Made by a program: the position numbers and the translations under genes. This document shows, in pieces, positions 1 to 8,618 of a stretch of DNA of 64,000 nucleotides. The stretch is from positions 124,001 to 188,000 of the forward strand of contig DASZUS010000045.1 of the NCBI GenBank assembly GCA_035547515.1. Reading direction: 5' to 3'. Each line of letters starts with the position of its first letter. Within the stretch, counting starts at the first letter, position 1. The DNA is from DASZTV01 sp035547515 (GTDB lineage: Bacteria; Actinomycetota; Actinomycetes; JAFAQI01). The notes under the pieces are model-generated. The model was not told where the DNA came from and made no database searches. It saw only the letters and a list, made by a program, of their open reading frames with translations.

Positions 1-407
1 AGCAGCACCGGCACCGAGACGTTGTAGGGAAGGTTCGCCACCAAGGCCGTCGGACGCCCGGGCAGAGCCGGCAGCCGCAGCGCGTCCTCGGCGATCACCT
101 CGAGCCGGTCGGCGTACGCCGGCGCGTACTCGGCAACCGTCGCCGGCAGCGCGGCAGCGAGTGCCGGCTCGATCTCGACCGCGATGACCTTGGCAGCGCG
201 CGGCAGCATCGCCAGTGTCAGCGATCCCAGGCCGGGGCCGACCTCGACGACGACATCGGTGTCGCCGAGCTCGGCGGCCGCGGCGATGCGGCGCACCGTG
301 TTCGGATCGATGACGAAGTTCTGGCCCCGGGACTTGCTCGGCCGTACGTCGAGCGACGCCGCTAGCGCGCGGATCTCCGCGGGCCCGAGCAACCGGGCCT
401 CGGTCAT
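1..407 (-). CDS. rsmA: 16S rRNA dimethyladenosine transferase RsmA/KsgA (partial, 3' end off window)
   Basis: RsmA dimethylates two adjacent adenosines near the 3' end of 16S rRNA using S-adenosylmethionine, late in 30S assembly. Only the first 135 codons are present; the gene runs off the left edge. After the ATG at 407 the translation shows SRGQNFVIDPN, the family's RNA/SAM-binding start, then the SAM-binding loop VVEVGPGLGSLT and an acidic strand ending VIAVEIEPAL. The start overlaps the tatD stop by four bases (ATGA, 404-407), so it is the last visible gene of a metG-tatD-rsmA unit. In Mycobacterium and Streptomyces an rpf-type gene usually sits between tatD and rsmA; it is absent here. 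Identification is secure. Confidence 0.95.
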   Translation of the reverse strand, partial: MTEARLLGPAEIRALAASLDVRPSKSRGQNFVIDPNTVRRIAAAAELGDTDVVVEVGPGLGSLTLAMLPRAAKVIAVEIEPALAAALPATVAEYAPAYADRLEVIAEDALRLPALPGRPTALVANLPYNVSVPVL

Positions 408-1246
408 CCCCAGCCGAACACCCGAGCCGCGTTCGCGGTGACGGCCGCCGCGATCTCCGCCTCGTCGACCCCCTTGACCTCAGCGATCGCCCGGACGGTC
501 AGCGGCACGAGGTACGGCGAGTTCGGCGCCCCGCGATACGGCATCGGGGTCAGAAACGGCGCGTCGGTCTCGACCAGGATCTGGTCGAGAGGCGCCACCG
601 CGGCCGCATCGCGCAGGTCCTGCGCATTCTTGAAGGTGACGTTGCCCGCGAACGACATCACGTAGCCGCGGTCCGCGCACTTGCGCGCGAACCCGGCGTC
701 GCCGGAGAAGCAGTGGAAGATCACTCGCTCCGGCGCACCCTCGCTCTCCAGGACCCGCAGCACGTCCTCGTGCGCCTCCCGGTCGTGGATCATCACCGCC
801 TTGCCGGACTGCTTCGCGATGGAGATGTGCCTGCGGAACGACTCCTCCTGAGAGCCCCAGCCGGCGTCCTCAGTCCTGAAGTGGTCGAGCCCGGTCTCGC
901 CGATCGCCACGACGCGCTGATGCTGCGCCAGCCGAGCGATCTCGTCCCACTCCGCCTCGGTGGCGGCGTGCGCTTCGTTGGGATGTACGGCGACCGCGGC
1001 CCACACGTCATCGCGCGAGTCCGCCAGCTCAACGCTCCAGCGCGACGACGGCACGTCGATCCCGATTTGCACCACCCGTTCGATGCCGACCTCGCGGGCG
1101 GCGGCCATGATCTCGGCGACGTCGGTCTTCATCAGGTCGAGGTGGCAGTGGCTGTCGATCGCCGGCGCCGCCAACCGCGGCGGCCGTGGCGGCGGGTCCC
1201 CCTTGCGGCCCGGCTCGCGTTCCCGTCCGGAAGCAGACGTGCTCAC
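404..1246 (-). CDS. tatD: TatD family metal-dependent hydrolase
   Basis: A TIM-barrel amidohydrolase-fold metalloenzyme; characterised TatD proteins act as 3'-5' exonucleases/DNases. The 280-residue frame begins with about 28 low-complexity residues, then the metal-binding IDSHCHLDLM (HxH), followed by IGETGLDHFR (metal-bridging Glu), VMIHDREAH (His) and ILVETDAPFLTP (the catalytic Asp). The GTG start at 1246 overlaps the metG stop by four bases (GTGA), and its own stop overlaps the rsmA start. The Pro/Arg-rich N-terminal extension is longer than in most homologues, so an internal start is possible, but the overlap favours this one. Cytosolic. Confidence 0.93.
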   Translation of the reverse strand: MSTSASGREREPGRKGDPPPRPPRLAAPAIDSHCHLDLMKTDVAEIMAAAREVGIERVVQIGIDVPSSRWSVELADSRDDVWAAVAVHPNEAHAATEAEWDEIARLAQHQRVVAIGETGLDHFRTEDAGWGSQEESFRRHISIAKQSGKAVMIHDREAHEDVLRVLESEGAPERVIFHCFSGDAGFARKCADRGYVMSFAGNVTFKNAQDLRDAAAVAPLDQILVETDAPFLTPMPYRGAPNSPYLVPLTVRAIAEVKGVDEAEIAAAVTANAARVFGWG

Positions 1247-3030
1247 GAGCCCTCCAGCCGGGCAAGCTCCTCGTCGACGACGCTCGGGTCGAGCTTCGCG
1301 AACATCGGCGTGGGCGTCGCCACCGGCTTGCCGACGTTGAGCGGGTCGCGCTGCCAGCGCACCGCACTGCCGTAGTCGCCCATCAGCACGGGGTACGCCG
1401 GACCGCCGTCGAGGTCGTCGACCTCGCGCAGCTCCGGCTGCGGCGCGAGTACCCCGTCACGCCCGAGCAGCTCGTGCACCTGCTGCGACGTCTGCGGCAG
1501 GAACGGGGCCAGCATCGTCGTGCAGTCGCTGACCGCCTGCAACGCGACATGCAGGATCGTCGCCATGCGCTCCGGCTCGGTCTCGCGCAGCTTCCACGGC
1601 GCCTGCTCCGACAGGTACTTGTTCGCCTCGGCGACGACCCGCATCGTCTCGGTCAGCGCTGCTCGCATCCGGGAGCGCTCGAGGTCGGCGCCGACCGCGC
1701 CGAAGGCGGCCTCGGTGGTCACCAGCAATGCGCGGTCGATGTCGGTGAGGTCCCCCGCCGCGGGCAACGACCCGAGGTTCTTGGCTGTGAAGGACAGCGT
1801 CCGGTTGACCAGGTTCCCCCACGCCGCGACCAGCTCGTCGTTGTTGCGGCGCACGAACTCCGACCAGGTGAAGTCGGTGTCGTTGGACTCCGGCCCGGCG
1901 GCGGTCAGGTAGTAGCGCAACGAGTCGGCGGAGTAGCGCTCGAGGAAGTCACGGACGTAGATGACGACCGCGCGGCTCGAGGAGAACTTGCGGCCCTCCA
2001 TCGTGAGGAACTCACTCGACACGACCTCGGTCGGCAACTGCAGCTCGCCGTACTGTCCGGGGCTCCCACCCTTGGCCCCCCGCCCGTCGTAGCCGAGCAG
2101 CTCCGCCGGCCAGATCTGGGAGTGGAAGGTGACATTGTCCTTGCCCATGAAGTAGTACGACTCTGCGGAGGGGTCGGTCCACCACGCCCGCCAGGCGTCG
2201 GCATCGCCGCTGCGCCGCGCCCACTCGATCGAGGCCGACAAGTAGCCGATGACCGCGTCGAACCAGACGTAGAGCCGCTTGGTGGGGTTGTCCTCCCAAC
2301 CCGGCAGCGGGATCGGCACACCCCAGTCGATGTCCCGGCTCATGGCCCGCGGCTTGAGGTCGTCGATGAGGTTCAACGAGAACTTCAACACGTTCGGCCG
2401 CCAGTCCGTGCGGGTCTGCAGCCACGAGCCGAGGGCGTCGGCGAGCGCGGGCAGGTCGAGGAAGAACTGCTCGGTCTCGACGAACTTCGGCACCTCACCG
2501 TTGATCCGCGAGCGCGGGTTGATCAACGCGTCGGCGTCGAGCTGGTTGCCGCAGTTGTCACACTGGTCGCCGCGCGCACCGTCGTACCCGCAGATCGGGC
2601 AGGTGCCCTCGATGTAGCGGTCCGGGAGGGTGCGCCCGGTCGAGGGAGAGATCGCACCCTTGGTGGTGCGCTCGACCATGTAGCCGTTGCGGTGCAGCGT
2701 GCGGAACATCTCCTGTACGACGGCGTAGTGGTTGCGCGTCGTCGTACGCGTGAACAGGTCGTAGGACAGCCCGAGCCGCTGCAGGTCCTCGGCGATCACG
2801 CGGTTGTAGCGGTCGGCCAGCTCCCGCGGGGTCACGCCTTCCTGGTCGGCCTGCACGAGGATCGGCGTGCCGTGCTCGTCGGTGCCGCTCACCATGAGGA
2901 CGTTGTTGCCGGCGAGACGGTGGTAGCGGGCGAAGACGTCGGACGGTACGCCGAAGCCGGCGACGTGACCGATGTGCCGCGGTCCGTTCGCATACGGCCA
3001 CGCCACCGCGGCAAGGATCTGGCGCGACAT
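1243..3030 (-). CDS. metG: Methionyl-tRNA synthetase
   Basis: Charges tRNA-Met with methionine in the cytosol. The ATG at 3030 gives 595 residues beginning MSRQILAAVAWPYANGPRHI, the class Ia nucleotide-binding start with HIGH written as HIGH (RHIGHVAG). A four-cysteine zinc knuckle (CPICGYDGARGDQCDNC) lies near residue 145, the KMSKS signature is present as GRKFSSSR, and an anticodon-binding helical domain follows. The length is that of the form without a C-terminal EMAP domain. The frame extends upstream to 3177, but the extra residues look non-coding and the start chosen is where homology begins. It is the first gene of the metG-tatD-rsmA unit; a strong hairpin lies 90 bases upstream. Confidence 0.96.
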   Translation of the reverse strand: MSRQILAAVAWPYANGPRHIGHVAGFGVPSDVFARYHRLAGNNVLMVSGTDEHGTPILVQADQEGVTPRELADRYNRVIAEDLQRLGLSYDLFTRTTTRNHYAVVQEMFRTLHRNGYMVERTTKGAISPSTGRTLPDRYIEGTCPICGYDGARGDQCDNCGNQLDADALINPRSRINGEVPKFVETEQFFLDLPALADALGSWLQTRTDWRPNVLKFSLNLIDDLKPRAMSRDIDWGVPIPLPGWEDNPTKRLYVWFDAVIGYLSASIEWARRSGDADAWRAWWTDPSAESYYFMGKDNVTFHSQIWPAELLGYDGRGAKGGSPGQYGELQLPTEVVSSEFLTMEGRKFSSSRAVVIYVRDFLERYSADSLRYYLTAAGPESNDTDFTWSEFVRRNNDELVAAWGNLVNRTLSFTAKNLGSLPAAGDLTDIDRALLVTTEAAFGAVGADLERSRMRAALTETMRVVAEANKYLSEQAPWKLRETEPERMATILHVALQAVSDCTTMLAPFLPQTSQQVHELLGRDGVLAPQPELREVDDLDGGPAYPVLMGDYGSAVRWQRDPLNVGKPVATPTPMFAKLDPSVVDEELARLEGS

Positions 3031-3119
3031 GGGTTTGAGCCTATTGATCCGCGCGAATGAAAGGCGGGTAGCCGAGTGTCGCTGCCGCGTCGCCGGCCGA
3101 AAGGCCGCGAAAATAGCGC

Positions 3120-3152
3120 GAAGCCCCTCCGTGTATGAGACGGAGGGGCTTC
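3120..3152. terminator. Strong hairpin upstream of metG (terminator or attenuator)
   Basis: A perfect 12-bp inverted repeat (GAAGCCCCTCCG and CGGAGGGGCTTC) with a 9-base loop. Read on the minus strand it is followed by a weak T-containing stretch (TATTTTCG). It could end the rsmI-side transcript or attenuate metG, whose start is 90 bases further on. No U-tract directly follows, so termination is an inference. Confidence 0.5.
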
Positions 3153-3237
3153 GCTCGAATCCTTGCTGCACCGGCAAAGCCGACCGATCAACCGAGGTCG
3201 ATCACTCAACCGCCGTGCGTTGCAAGAACTCGGACTC

Positions 3238-3512
3238 CAGTCCCGAGGACCCGCTCGATGCCCCGCCGCCACCACGCTTCGGTTGCCCGAGGCAGGTGAA
3301 CCGCGACGCGGCCCGGTCTCCCGAACCGCTTCGCTCTGCGCCTCGACTGGCTGCTCCAGTTGCCTAGAGCACAGCCGCCTCGCTTCGCGTCGTACCTGGC
3401 GTTACCGACGCCTCCCGTCGGGTTGCCCAGACGATCGGCCCCGGTTGCCCGAGTACGTCACACCCTGTTGCCAAGGTGCTTCGCATCTTGCGTTGCTGAG
3501 GGTTCCCGAAGG
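3238..3512. repeat. Array of short degenerate repeats (GGTTGCCCGAG-like) in the rsmI-metG gap
   Basis: The 657-bp gap between metG (start 3030) and rsmI (stop 3688) contains no convincing gene. It holds about nine variants of GGTTGCCCGAG, starting near 3281, 3315, 3358, 3399, 3421, 3443, 3466, 3490 and 3501, with a weaker one near 3239. On the minus strand they read roughly CTCGGGCAACC. Several sit in the loop of a small hairpin, for example GGCGT/ACGCC at 3398-3412 and CGTC/GACG at 3416-3433. A GGGGG/CCCCC hairpin (3637-3653) and a T-rich stretch (3607-3612) complete the gap. Function is unknown: a structured metG leader, an untranslated RNA or a decayed repeat element are possible. Confidence 0.45.
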
Positions 3513-3687
3513 CCCCCTCCGCGTGGTCCCCGTTTCCGGTGACAGACGGATTTCTAGTGGGTACATGAAGGCTGCACAAGGGGTTTCCAGAAGTATTTTC
3601 AAGATCTTTTTTCGTGCACAGACATGTCCACAGACCGGGGGCGGTTGTCCCCCGAAAGCGCCGTCCACGCACCGGTAATCCACCGCT

Positions 3688-4533
3688 TCATCCCCAGCTG
3701 GGGAAACCCTTGCCTAGTGCAGATTCGTAGACGAGGCGCCGCGGCAAGCCGGCCTCGGCCGCCACGGCGGCTACGGCGTCGCGCCGGCTCGCCCCTGCCG
3801 CGACCCGCGCGTCCACCTGCGCGCGCAACGTCACCGGGTCCACCTCGACGGCGGTCCGCGACGCCCCGGCGACGACGATCGTCACCTCGCCCAGCACCTC
3901 GTGGTCTGCTGCCCATTCGGCGAGCTCGCCGAGGACACCGCGGCGTACCTCCTCGTGGGTCTTGGTGAGCTCGCGGCAGACGGCCGCGCGGCGGTCGGCG
4001 CCGAACGCCGACGCCAGCTCCACCAGCGTCGCGGCGACCCGCCGCGGCGATTCGAAGATCACCAGAGCGCGGGGATCGCGGGCCAGCTCCGCGAGCCGCG
4101 CCCGTCGCTCCCCCGCCTTGCGAGGCAGGAACCCTTCGAAGCACCAGCGGTCCACGGGCACCCCGGCCAGCGCGACCGCGGTCGTCACGGCCGACGGGCC
4201 GGGCAGCGCCGTGACCGGCAGGCCCCGCCCAATCGCCTCGGTCAGCAACACATGGCCGGGATCGGAGACCAGCGGTACGCCGGCGTCACTGACCATCAGC
4301 ACCGTCCGGCCTGCTGCAACCTCGTCGAGCAAGCCATCGGCCCGACCGCGCTCGACAGCGTCATACACCGCGACGACCTTCGCGGTAACCGTGACGCCGA
4401 GCGCCGAGGCAAGCCGTCGCAGCCGCCGGGTGTCCTCAGCGGCGATGACATCCGCCTGAGCAAGTGCGTCGACCAGTCGCGCAGATGCATCGCGCGCGTC
4501 ACCGATCGGTGTCGCGGCGAGAACGAGCGGCAT
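3688..4533 (-). CDS. rsmI: 16S rRNA (cytidine-1402-2'-O)-methyltransferase RsmI
   Basis: Adds a 2'-O-methyl group to C1402 of 16S rRNA in the decoding centre. The 281-residue product from the ATG at 4533 opens with LVLAATPIGDARDASARL, then AAEDTRRLRRLAS, the SAM-binding VLMVSDAGVPLVSDPG, and ALPGPSAVTTAVALAGVP, all typical of the tetrapyrrole-methylase-fold RsmI family. A TTG four codons upstream (4545) is an alternative start. It is divergent from the O-mannosyltransferase gene at 4574, as its orthologue is in Mycobacterium. The last codons lie over a perfect 14-bp palindrome (TCCCCAGCTGGGGA, 3691-3704). Confidence 0.93.
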   Translation of the reverse strand: MPLVLAATPIGDARDASARLVDALAQADVIAAEDTRRLRRLASALGVTVTAKVVAVYDAVERGRADGLLDEVAAGRTVLMVSDAGVPLVSDPGHVLLTEAIGRGLPVTALPGPSAVTTAVALAGVPVDRWCFEGFLPRKAGERRARLAELARDPRALVIFESPRRVAATLVELASAFGADRRAAVCRELTKTHEEVRRGVLGELAEWAADHEVLGEVTIVVAGASRTAVEVDPVTLRAQVDARVAAGASRRDAVAAVAAEAGLPRRLVYESALGKGFPSWG

Positions 4534-4573
4534 TGACCCATTCAACCCGTCGGGCCTGCGGAGGCTTCATACG

Positions 4574-6340
4574 ATGAGCGGCATGCCGGCCTCCGCGACG
4601 CTGGACGAACCGGCGCCCATCCAAGCCAGTACCGAAGCAGCGGCGCTTGCCCGGATCAGAGCGCGCCTCGTGCGGCCGATGCCGGACGACCGGTTGCGCG
4701 GATGGCTCCTTCCCCTCGCGATCACCGTCCTCGGCGGCATCGCGCGGTTCTGGCGGATCAGCCGCCCAGGGGGGCACACGCTGCACAGCGCCAGCAGCAT
4801 CGTCTTCGACGAGACCTACTACGCCCACGACAGCTGGTCGTTGCTTCACCACGGAGTCGAGACCAACGGGCCGATGACCGCTTCGGGGTTCGTCGTACAT
4901 CCCCCGCTGGGCAAGTGGCTGATGGCGATCGGCGAGGCGATCTTCGACCACGGCAAGACCGTGACGTTCCACAACACTGTGTACCCGGCCAGCCCGCTGG
5001 CCTTCCGCTTCATGGGTGCGCTGCTCGGCACGCTGGCGATCCTGATGGTTGCGCGCATCGCCCGCCGGATGTTCCGGTCCACCGCGCTCGGCGTTGTCGC
5101 CGGCGCGCTGCTGGCGCTCGACGGCCTCGAGTTCGTGCAGAGCCGTACGGCGATGCTCGACATCTACCTGTTGTTCTGGGTTCTCGCCGCCTTTGGCTGC
5201 CTCGTCCTCGACCGCGACTACGGCCGCCGAAAGCTCGCCGACAAGCTCGCGGCCCCGCTGGGCTGGCGGGAGTGGGGTCCCTCGATCGGCTTTCGCCCCT
5301 GGCGCTGGGCCGCAGCGATCTGCCTCGGCGCGGCGTGCGCCACCAAGTGGAACGGCGCCTACTACATCCCGGCAGCGATCCTCCTGGCGCTCGCCTGGGA
5401 TGTCGGCGCCCGGCACAGCGCAGGCGCCACCGGGCGGGACTGGAGCCAGTCGACGGCCGGGAAGCAAACGCGCCGGAACTTCGACTGGTGGCTGGTCGGC
5501 AACGCCGCCGTACGGGTGCTGCTGCCGCTCATCGCCTTGATGTTGATCGTCCCCGCGGTCGTGTACGTCGCGTCGTGGACCGGGTGGTTCGTTTCGAGCG
5601 GACGGTACGCCTACGACCATGACCTCTACACCCACCCCGGGCAGTCGTGGCTCGCGCACGACTGGTCGGTCCTGCACGGGTGGTGGACCTATCAGCGGGA
5701 GATCTGGCACTACGACAAGACGCTGCACGCCGCGCACCCTTACCTGTCGCGACCGTGGGGCTGGTTGCTGCTGGAGCGGCCGGTCGCCTATTACTACGAG
5801 TCGCCGAGCGGCTGTGGCGCGGCGTCGTGCTCGCAAGAGATCCTCGGGATCGGGAACCCGGCGCTGTGGTGGGCAAGCATCCCTGCGCTGATCGCGGTCA
5901 TCTGGGTCTGGATCTCCCGCCGCGACTGGCGGGCCGCCGCGGTCATCGTGACCTTCGCCTTCGGCTACGTGCCGTGGATAGTGGCCGAGCTGTTCAAGGT
6001 CAACACCGATCCGGCGTGTACCCCGGCGGGTGACTGCCACCGCACCATGTTCTTGTTCTACATGCTGCCGAACGTCCCGTTCATGGTGCTCGCGGTGACG
6101 ATGACCATCGGACTGGTCATCGGAAAGCGCACCGCAAGCGACGCCAGACGGGCGGTGGGAGCGAGCGTCGCGACGAGCTATCTCGCCGCCGTGCTGATCC
6201 TGTTCATCTTCTTCTATCCGATCCTGTCCGCGCGCAACATCCCGTCGAGCGCCTGGCACAAGCGGATCTGGTTCAGCAGCTCATGCTCAACTGATCCGCA
6301 TCGAAATCAGCATCATGAGGATGCGCCCTGCTGGATCTGA
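4574..6340 (+). CDS. pmt: Dolichyl-phosphate-mannose/polyprenyl-phosphate-mannose protein O-mannosyltransferase
   Basis: A multi-spanning membrane glycosyltransferase of the GT39/PMT family that transfers mannose from polyprenyl-phosphate-mannose to Ser/Thr of proteins exported by Sec. The 588-residue product has an early membrane segment, then the first extracytoplasmic loop with FDETYYAHDSWSLL (the catalytic DE pair) and VHPPLGKWLMAIGE, and later RTAMLDIYLLFW and ATKWNGAYYIP, all family hallmarks. The last 25 residues look atypical and overlap the 3' end of the convergent PAP2 gene by 68 bp. It is the divergent partner of rsmI, the order seen around Rv1002c-Rv1003. Confidence 0.92.
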   Translation: MSGMPASATLDEPAPIQASTEAAALARIRARLVRPMPDDRLRGWLLPLAITVLGGIARFWRISRPGGHTLHSASSIVFDETYYAHDSWSLLHHGVETNGPMTASGFVVHPPLGKWLMAIGEAIFDHGKTVTFHNTVYPASPLAFRFMGALLGTLAILMVARIARRMFRSTALGVVAGALLALDGLEFVQSRTAMLDIYLLFWVLAAFGCLVLDRDYGRRKLADKLAAPLGWREWGPSIGFRPWRWAAAICLGAACATKWNGAYYIPAAILLALAWDVGARHSAGATGRDWSQSTAGKQTRRNFDWWLVGNAAVRVLLPLIALMLIVPAVVYVASWTGWFVSSGRYAYDHDLYTHPGQSWLAHDWSVLHGWWTYQREIWHYDKTLHAAHPYLSRPWGWLLLERPVAYYYESPSGCGAASCSQEILGIGNPALWWASIPALIAVIWVWISRRDWRAAAVIVTFAFGYVPWIVAELFKVNTDPACTPAGDCHRTMFLFYMLPNVPFMVLAVTMTIGLVIGKRTASDARRAVGASVATSYLAAVLILFIFFYPILSARNIPSSAWHKRIWFSSSCSTDPHRNQHHEDAPCWI

Positions 6341-7118
6341 GCCGCAGGCGTCCCAGAGCGACCGCGATCAGCCACGCCGGGACCAGCAGTGCGCACGCCG
6401 CGATGCCGTCCAACCAGTAGTGGTTGGCGGTCGCGACGACGACGAAGATGGTGATCAGGCCGTGGAGCAGCCCAAGCCAGCGCCAACGACTCGGGCTGCA
6501 CGTCACGATGGCGATCGAGATCAGCACCGCCCAGCCGACATGGATCGACGGCATCGCGGCGTACTCGTCGGCGATCCCGGACCCGATCGCGGCGTAGACC
6601 GACTGGCCGTAGACCGCCGCGGTGTCGATCAGCCCGGTGCCGCCGATGAGGCGCGGCGGGGCGACCGCGACCATCTGGATCAGCAGCGACATCGCGGTGA
6701 AGGCCGCGATCGTGTTGCGCACGAGCGGATAGCGGTCGCGGTGCCGCAGCCACAGCCAGACCAGGAAGACCACCATCAACGTCAGGTGAGCGGTGTCGTA
6801 GAAGTAGTTCGCGCTCCGGACCAGCCACGGGTGGCTGATGATCAGGTCCTGCACCGACTTCTCGCTCGGCAGGCCAATGACTCGTTCGGCATGCCAGATC
6901 CACCGGCCGCGGCTGCGCCCCCCGGTTGTGTGCCCACGGGTCAGCCGGTTGGCGATCTGCCACAACGCGAACAACGCGCAGACCACCGCGATCTCGAACG
7001 ACGCCGCCGCCATGAACCGGGCGCGGCGGGAGGTCCAGCGGTGCGCGATGACGCAGACGACAAGCATCGCGGCGGCAAGTGCGGATGCGCTGTCGACGTC
7101 CAGGCGCAACCACGACAC
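6273..7118 (-). CDS. PAP2 superfamily / inositol-phosphorylceramide-synthase-like membrane protein
   Basis: An integral membrane protein with about six segments and the acid-phosphatase-type active-site pieces of the Aur1/Ipt1-like PAP2 group: VAPPRLI near residue 155, MPSIHVGWAVL near 190 (His acceptor) and TANHYWLDGIAA near 230. Such enzymes hydrolyse or exchange phosphate esters on lipids; in actinobacteria they are proposed to act on inositol-phospholipid or polyprenyl-phosphate substrates. The start is a GTG at 7118. The 3' end overlaps the convergent mannosyltransferase gene by 68 bp. The substrate is not predictable from sequence. Confidence 0.85.
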   Translation of the reverse strand: MSWLRLDVDSASALAAAMLVVCVIAHRWTSRRARFMAAASFEIAVVCALFALWQIANRLTRGHTTGGRSRGRWIWHAERVIGLPSEKSVQDLIISHPWLVRSANYFYDTAHLTLMVVFLVWLWLRHRDRYPLVRNTIAAFTAMSLLIQMVAVAPPRLIGGTGLIDTAAVYGQSVYAAIGSGIADEYAAMPSIHVGWAVLISIAIVTCSPSRWRWLGLLHGLITIFVVVATANHYWLDGIAACALLVPAWLIAVALGRLRLRSSRAHPHDADFDADQLSMSC

Positions 7119-7157
7119 GGCGACACGCTATGCAAGCCGCGCGCGCAGTGGGGTCGT

Positions 7158-8618
7158 TCAGGCGTCCTGTCGCGCGTCGGCAAGCGGGATCGGCGAGACC
7201 TCCATCGCCACGATCGGCGGCAGCGCCACGCTGACCTCCGTGCCGCCTGAGGGCCGGTTGTGAATCTGCACGGTCCCGCCGTGTCCGTCCACGACCTGCT
7301 TGACGATCGAGAGCCCGAGCCCCGAACCTGGCAGCGCGCGGGCCTCGTCGGCTCGGTAGAAGCGGTCGAAGACGAACCGGATCGACTCCTCCGGGATGCC
7401 CGGCCCCCGGTCGGCAACGGTGAGCACGCCGTTGGAGTCAAGGTCGACGTCGACGATGCCCCCGGACAGACTGAACTTCCCCGCGTTGTCGAGGACGTTC
7501 GCGACCGCGCGGTCGAGTCTCTGCGGTACGCCGCGGACCGCCACGGGGCGGAGGTCCGCGCGGAAGTCGACGTTCGGCCAGTGGCGGCGGGCGCGGTCGA
7601 CCGCGTGGGCCACCAGCTCGTCGAAGGCCACCTCCTCCTGCGCCGACTCCGGCGCCTCGCCGCGTGCCAGCTCGACCACGTCGGCGACCAGGCCGGTCAG
7701 CTCATCGAGCTGCGTCACGATGCCGTTGAGCAGCGAGCGCCGCTGGTCGACGGGGAGTCGCTCGACGTCATGGAGCACCTCGACGTTGGTGCGCAGGCTG
7801 GCCAGCGGCGTCCGCAGCTCATGGCTGGCGTCGAGGATCAGCTGGCGCTGCTGGTCGAGGGAACGTTCGAGCGCATCGAGCATGCCGTTGAAGGTCGAGG
7901 CGAGACGCCCCAGCTCGTCGGCGCCGTAGTCCTCGATCCGCGTGGTGAGGTCGCGGGTCTCGGCGATCTGCTCGGCTGCCGCGGTGAGCCGCGCCACGGG
8001 CCGCATCGTTCGCCGTACGACGAAAGAGGCACCGGCGGTGGCCATGCCCAGACCGAGCAGGACGAGGAGCAGGAAGGCGAACCGCAACTTGTGCAGCTCG
8101 CTGTTCGCGGCGGTGAGCGGCAACGCAACCTGCAAGGCGAGATCGACCTGCTGGCCGGTCGCGGACGTGAACGCGCGCTGCCTGGTGAAAAGCCGCATTG
8201 GTACGCCGTCGACCATTTCGGTGCGCAGCCAGGTGCCGCCGTCGCGCGCGATCGTCAAGTCGCGCTGCGCAACCGGCAGCGTGAGGCCGCCGGCCTCCTT
8301 GATGGTGTCGCCGTTGACGTCGACGACCTGCACGTTGCCGGCGCTCTTGTCCGGGTCCGGGTTGACGACGGGCTGGTAGGTCCGCGGGTCGACCGAGATC
8401 GAGTGGGAGTTCCCGGCCTGGTCGCGGAGCTGGCCGTCGATGTTGCTGTAGAGCTCGTGTCGCACAGCGACGTAAGCCACCGCCACGACCGCGACGATCG
8501 CGAACGTCGCGGCGAACGCGGCCGCGCCGGTGAGCCGGCTGCGAATCGGGGCGTTCTGCCACCGCGCTTCGATGGCGCCGATGCCGCGACGCAGCCGGTC
8601 GATGACCGGGCCGGTCAC
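7158..8618 (-). CDS. Two-component sensor histidine kinase, MprB-like
   Basis: A membrane sensor kinase of 486 residues: transmembrane helix at about 31-52, an extracytoplasmic sensor of some 125 residues, a second helix at 178-202, a HAMP linker, the H-box LDASHELRTPLASL with phospho-acceptor His266, and an ATPase domain with NVLDNAGKFS, ADRGPGIPE and GSGLGLSIVKQV. The architecture and its neighbours (an OmpR-type regulator and HtrA) match the mycobacterial MprAB envelope-stress system. Its GTG start overlaps the regulator's stop (GTGA, 8615-8618), so the pair is translationally coupled. Confidence 0.9.
   Translation of the reverse strand: MTGPVIDRLRRGIGAIEARWQNAPIRSRLTGAAAFAATFAIVAVVAVAYVAVRHELYSNIDGQLRDQAGNSHSISVDPRTYQPVVNPDPDKSAGNVQVVDVNGDTIKEAGGLTLPVAQRDLTIARDGGTWLRTEMVDGVPMRLFTRQRAFTSATGQQVDLALQVALPLTAANSELHKLRFAFLLLVLLGLGMATAGASFVVRRTMRPVARLTAAAEQIAETRDLTTRIEDYGADELGRLASTFNGMLDALERSLDQQRQLILDASHELRTPLASLRTNVEVLHDVERLPVDQRRSLLNGIVTQLDELTGLVADVVELARGEAPESAQEEVAFDELVAHAVDRARRHWPNVDFRADLRPVAVRGVPQRLDRAVANVLDNAGKFSLSGGIVDVDLDSNGVLTVADRGPGIPEESIRFVFDRFYRADEARALPGSGLGLSIVKQVVDGHGGTVQIHNRPSGGTEVSVALPPIVAMEVSPIPLADARQDA

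Noticed and set aside
1186..3060. A 624-codon open frame antisense to metG and tatD
   Set aside because: Arg/Leu/Val-rich shadow of GC-rich coding sequence; metG on the other strand has clear catalytic motifs.
3296..3302. Isolated GGTGAAC core in the rsmI-metG gap
   Set aside because: No second unit at an 11-base distance.
3625..3633. DnaA-box-like TGTCCACAG
   Set aside because: Single imperfect copy with no cluster; no origin genes nearby.
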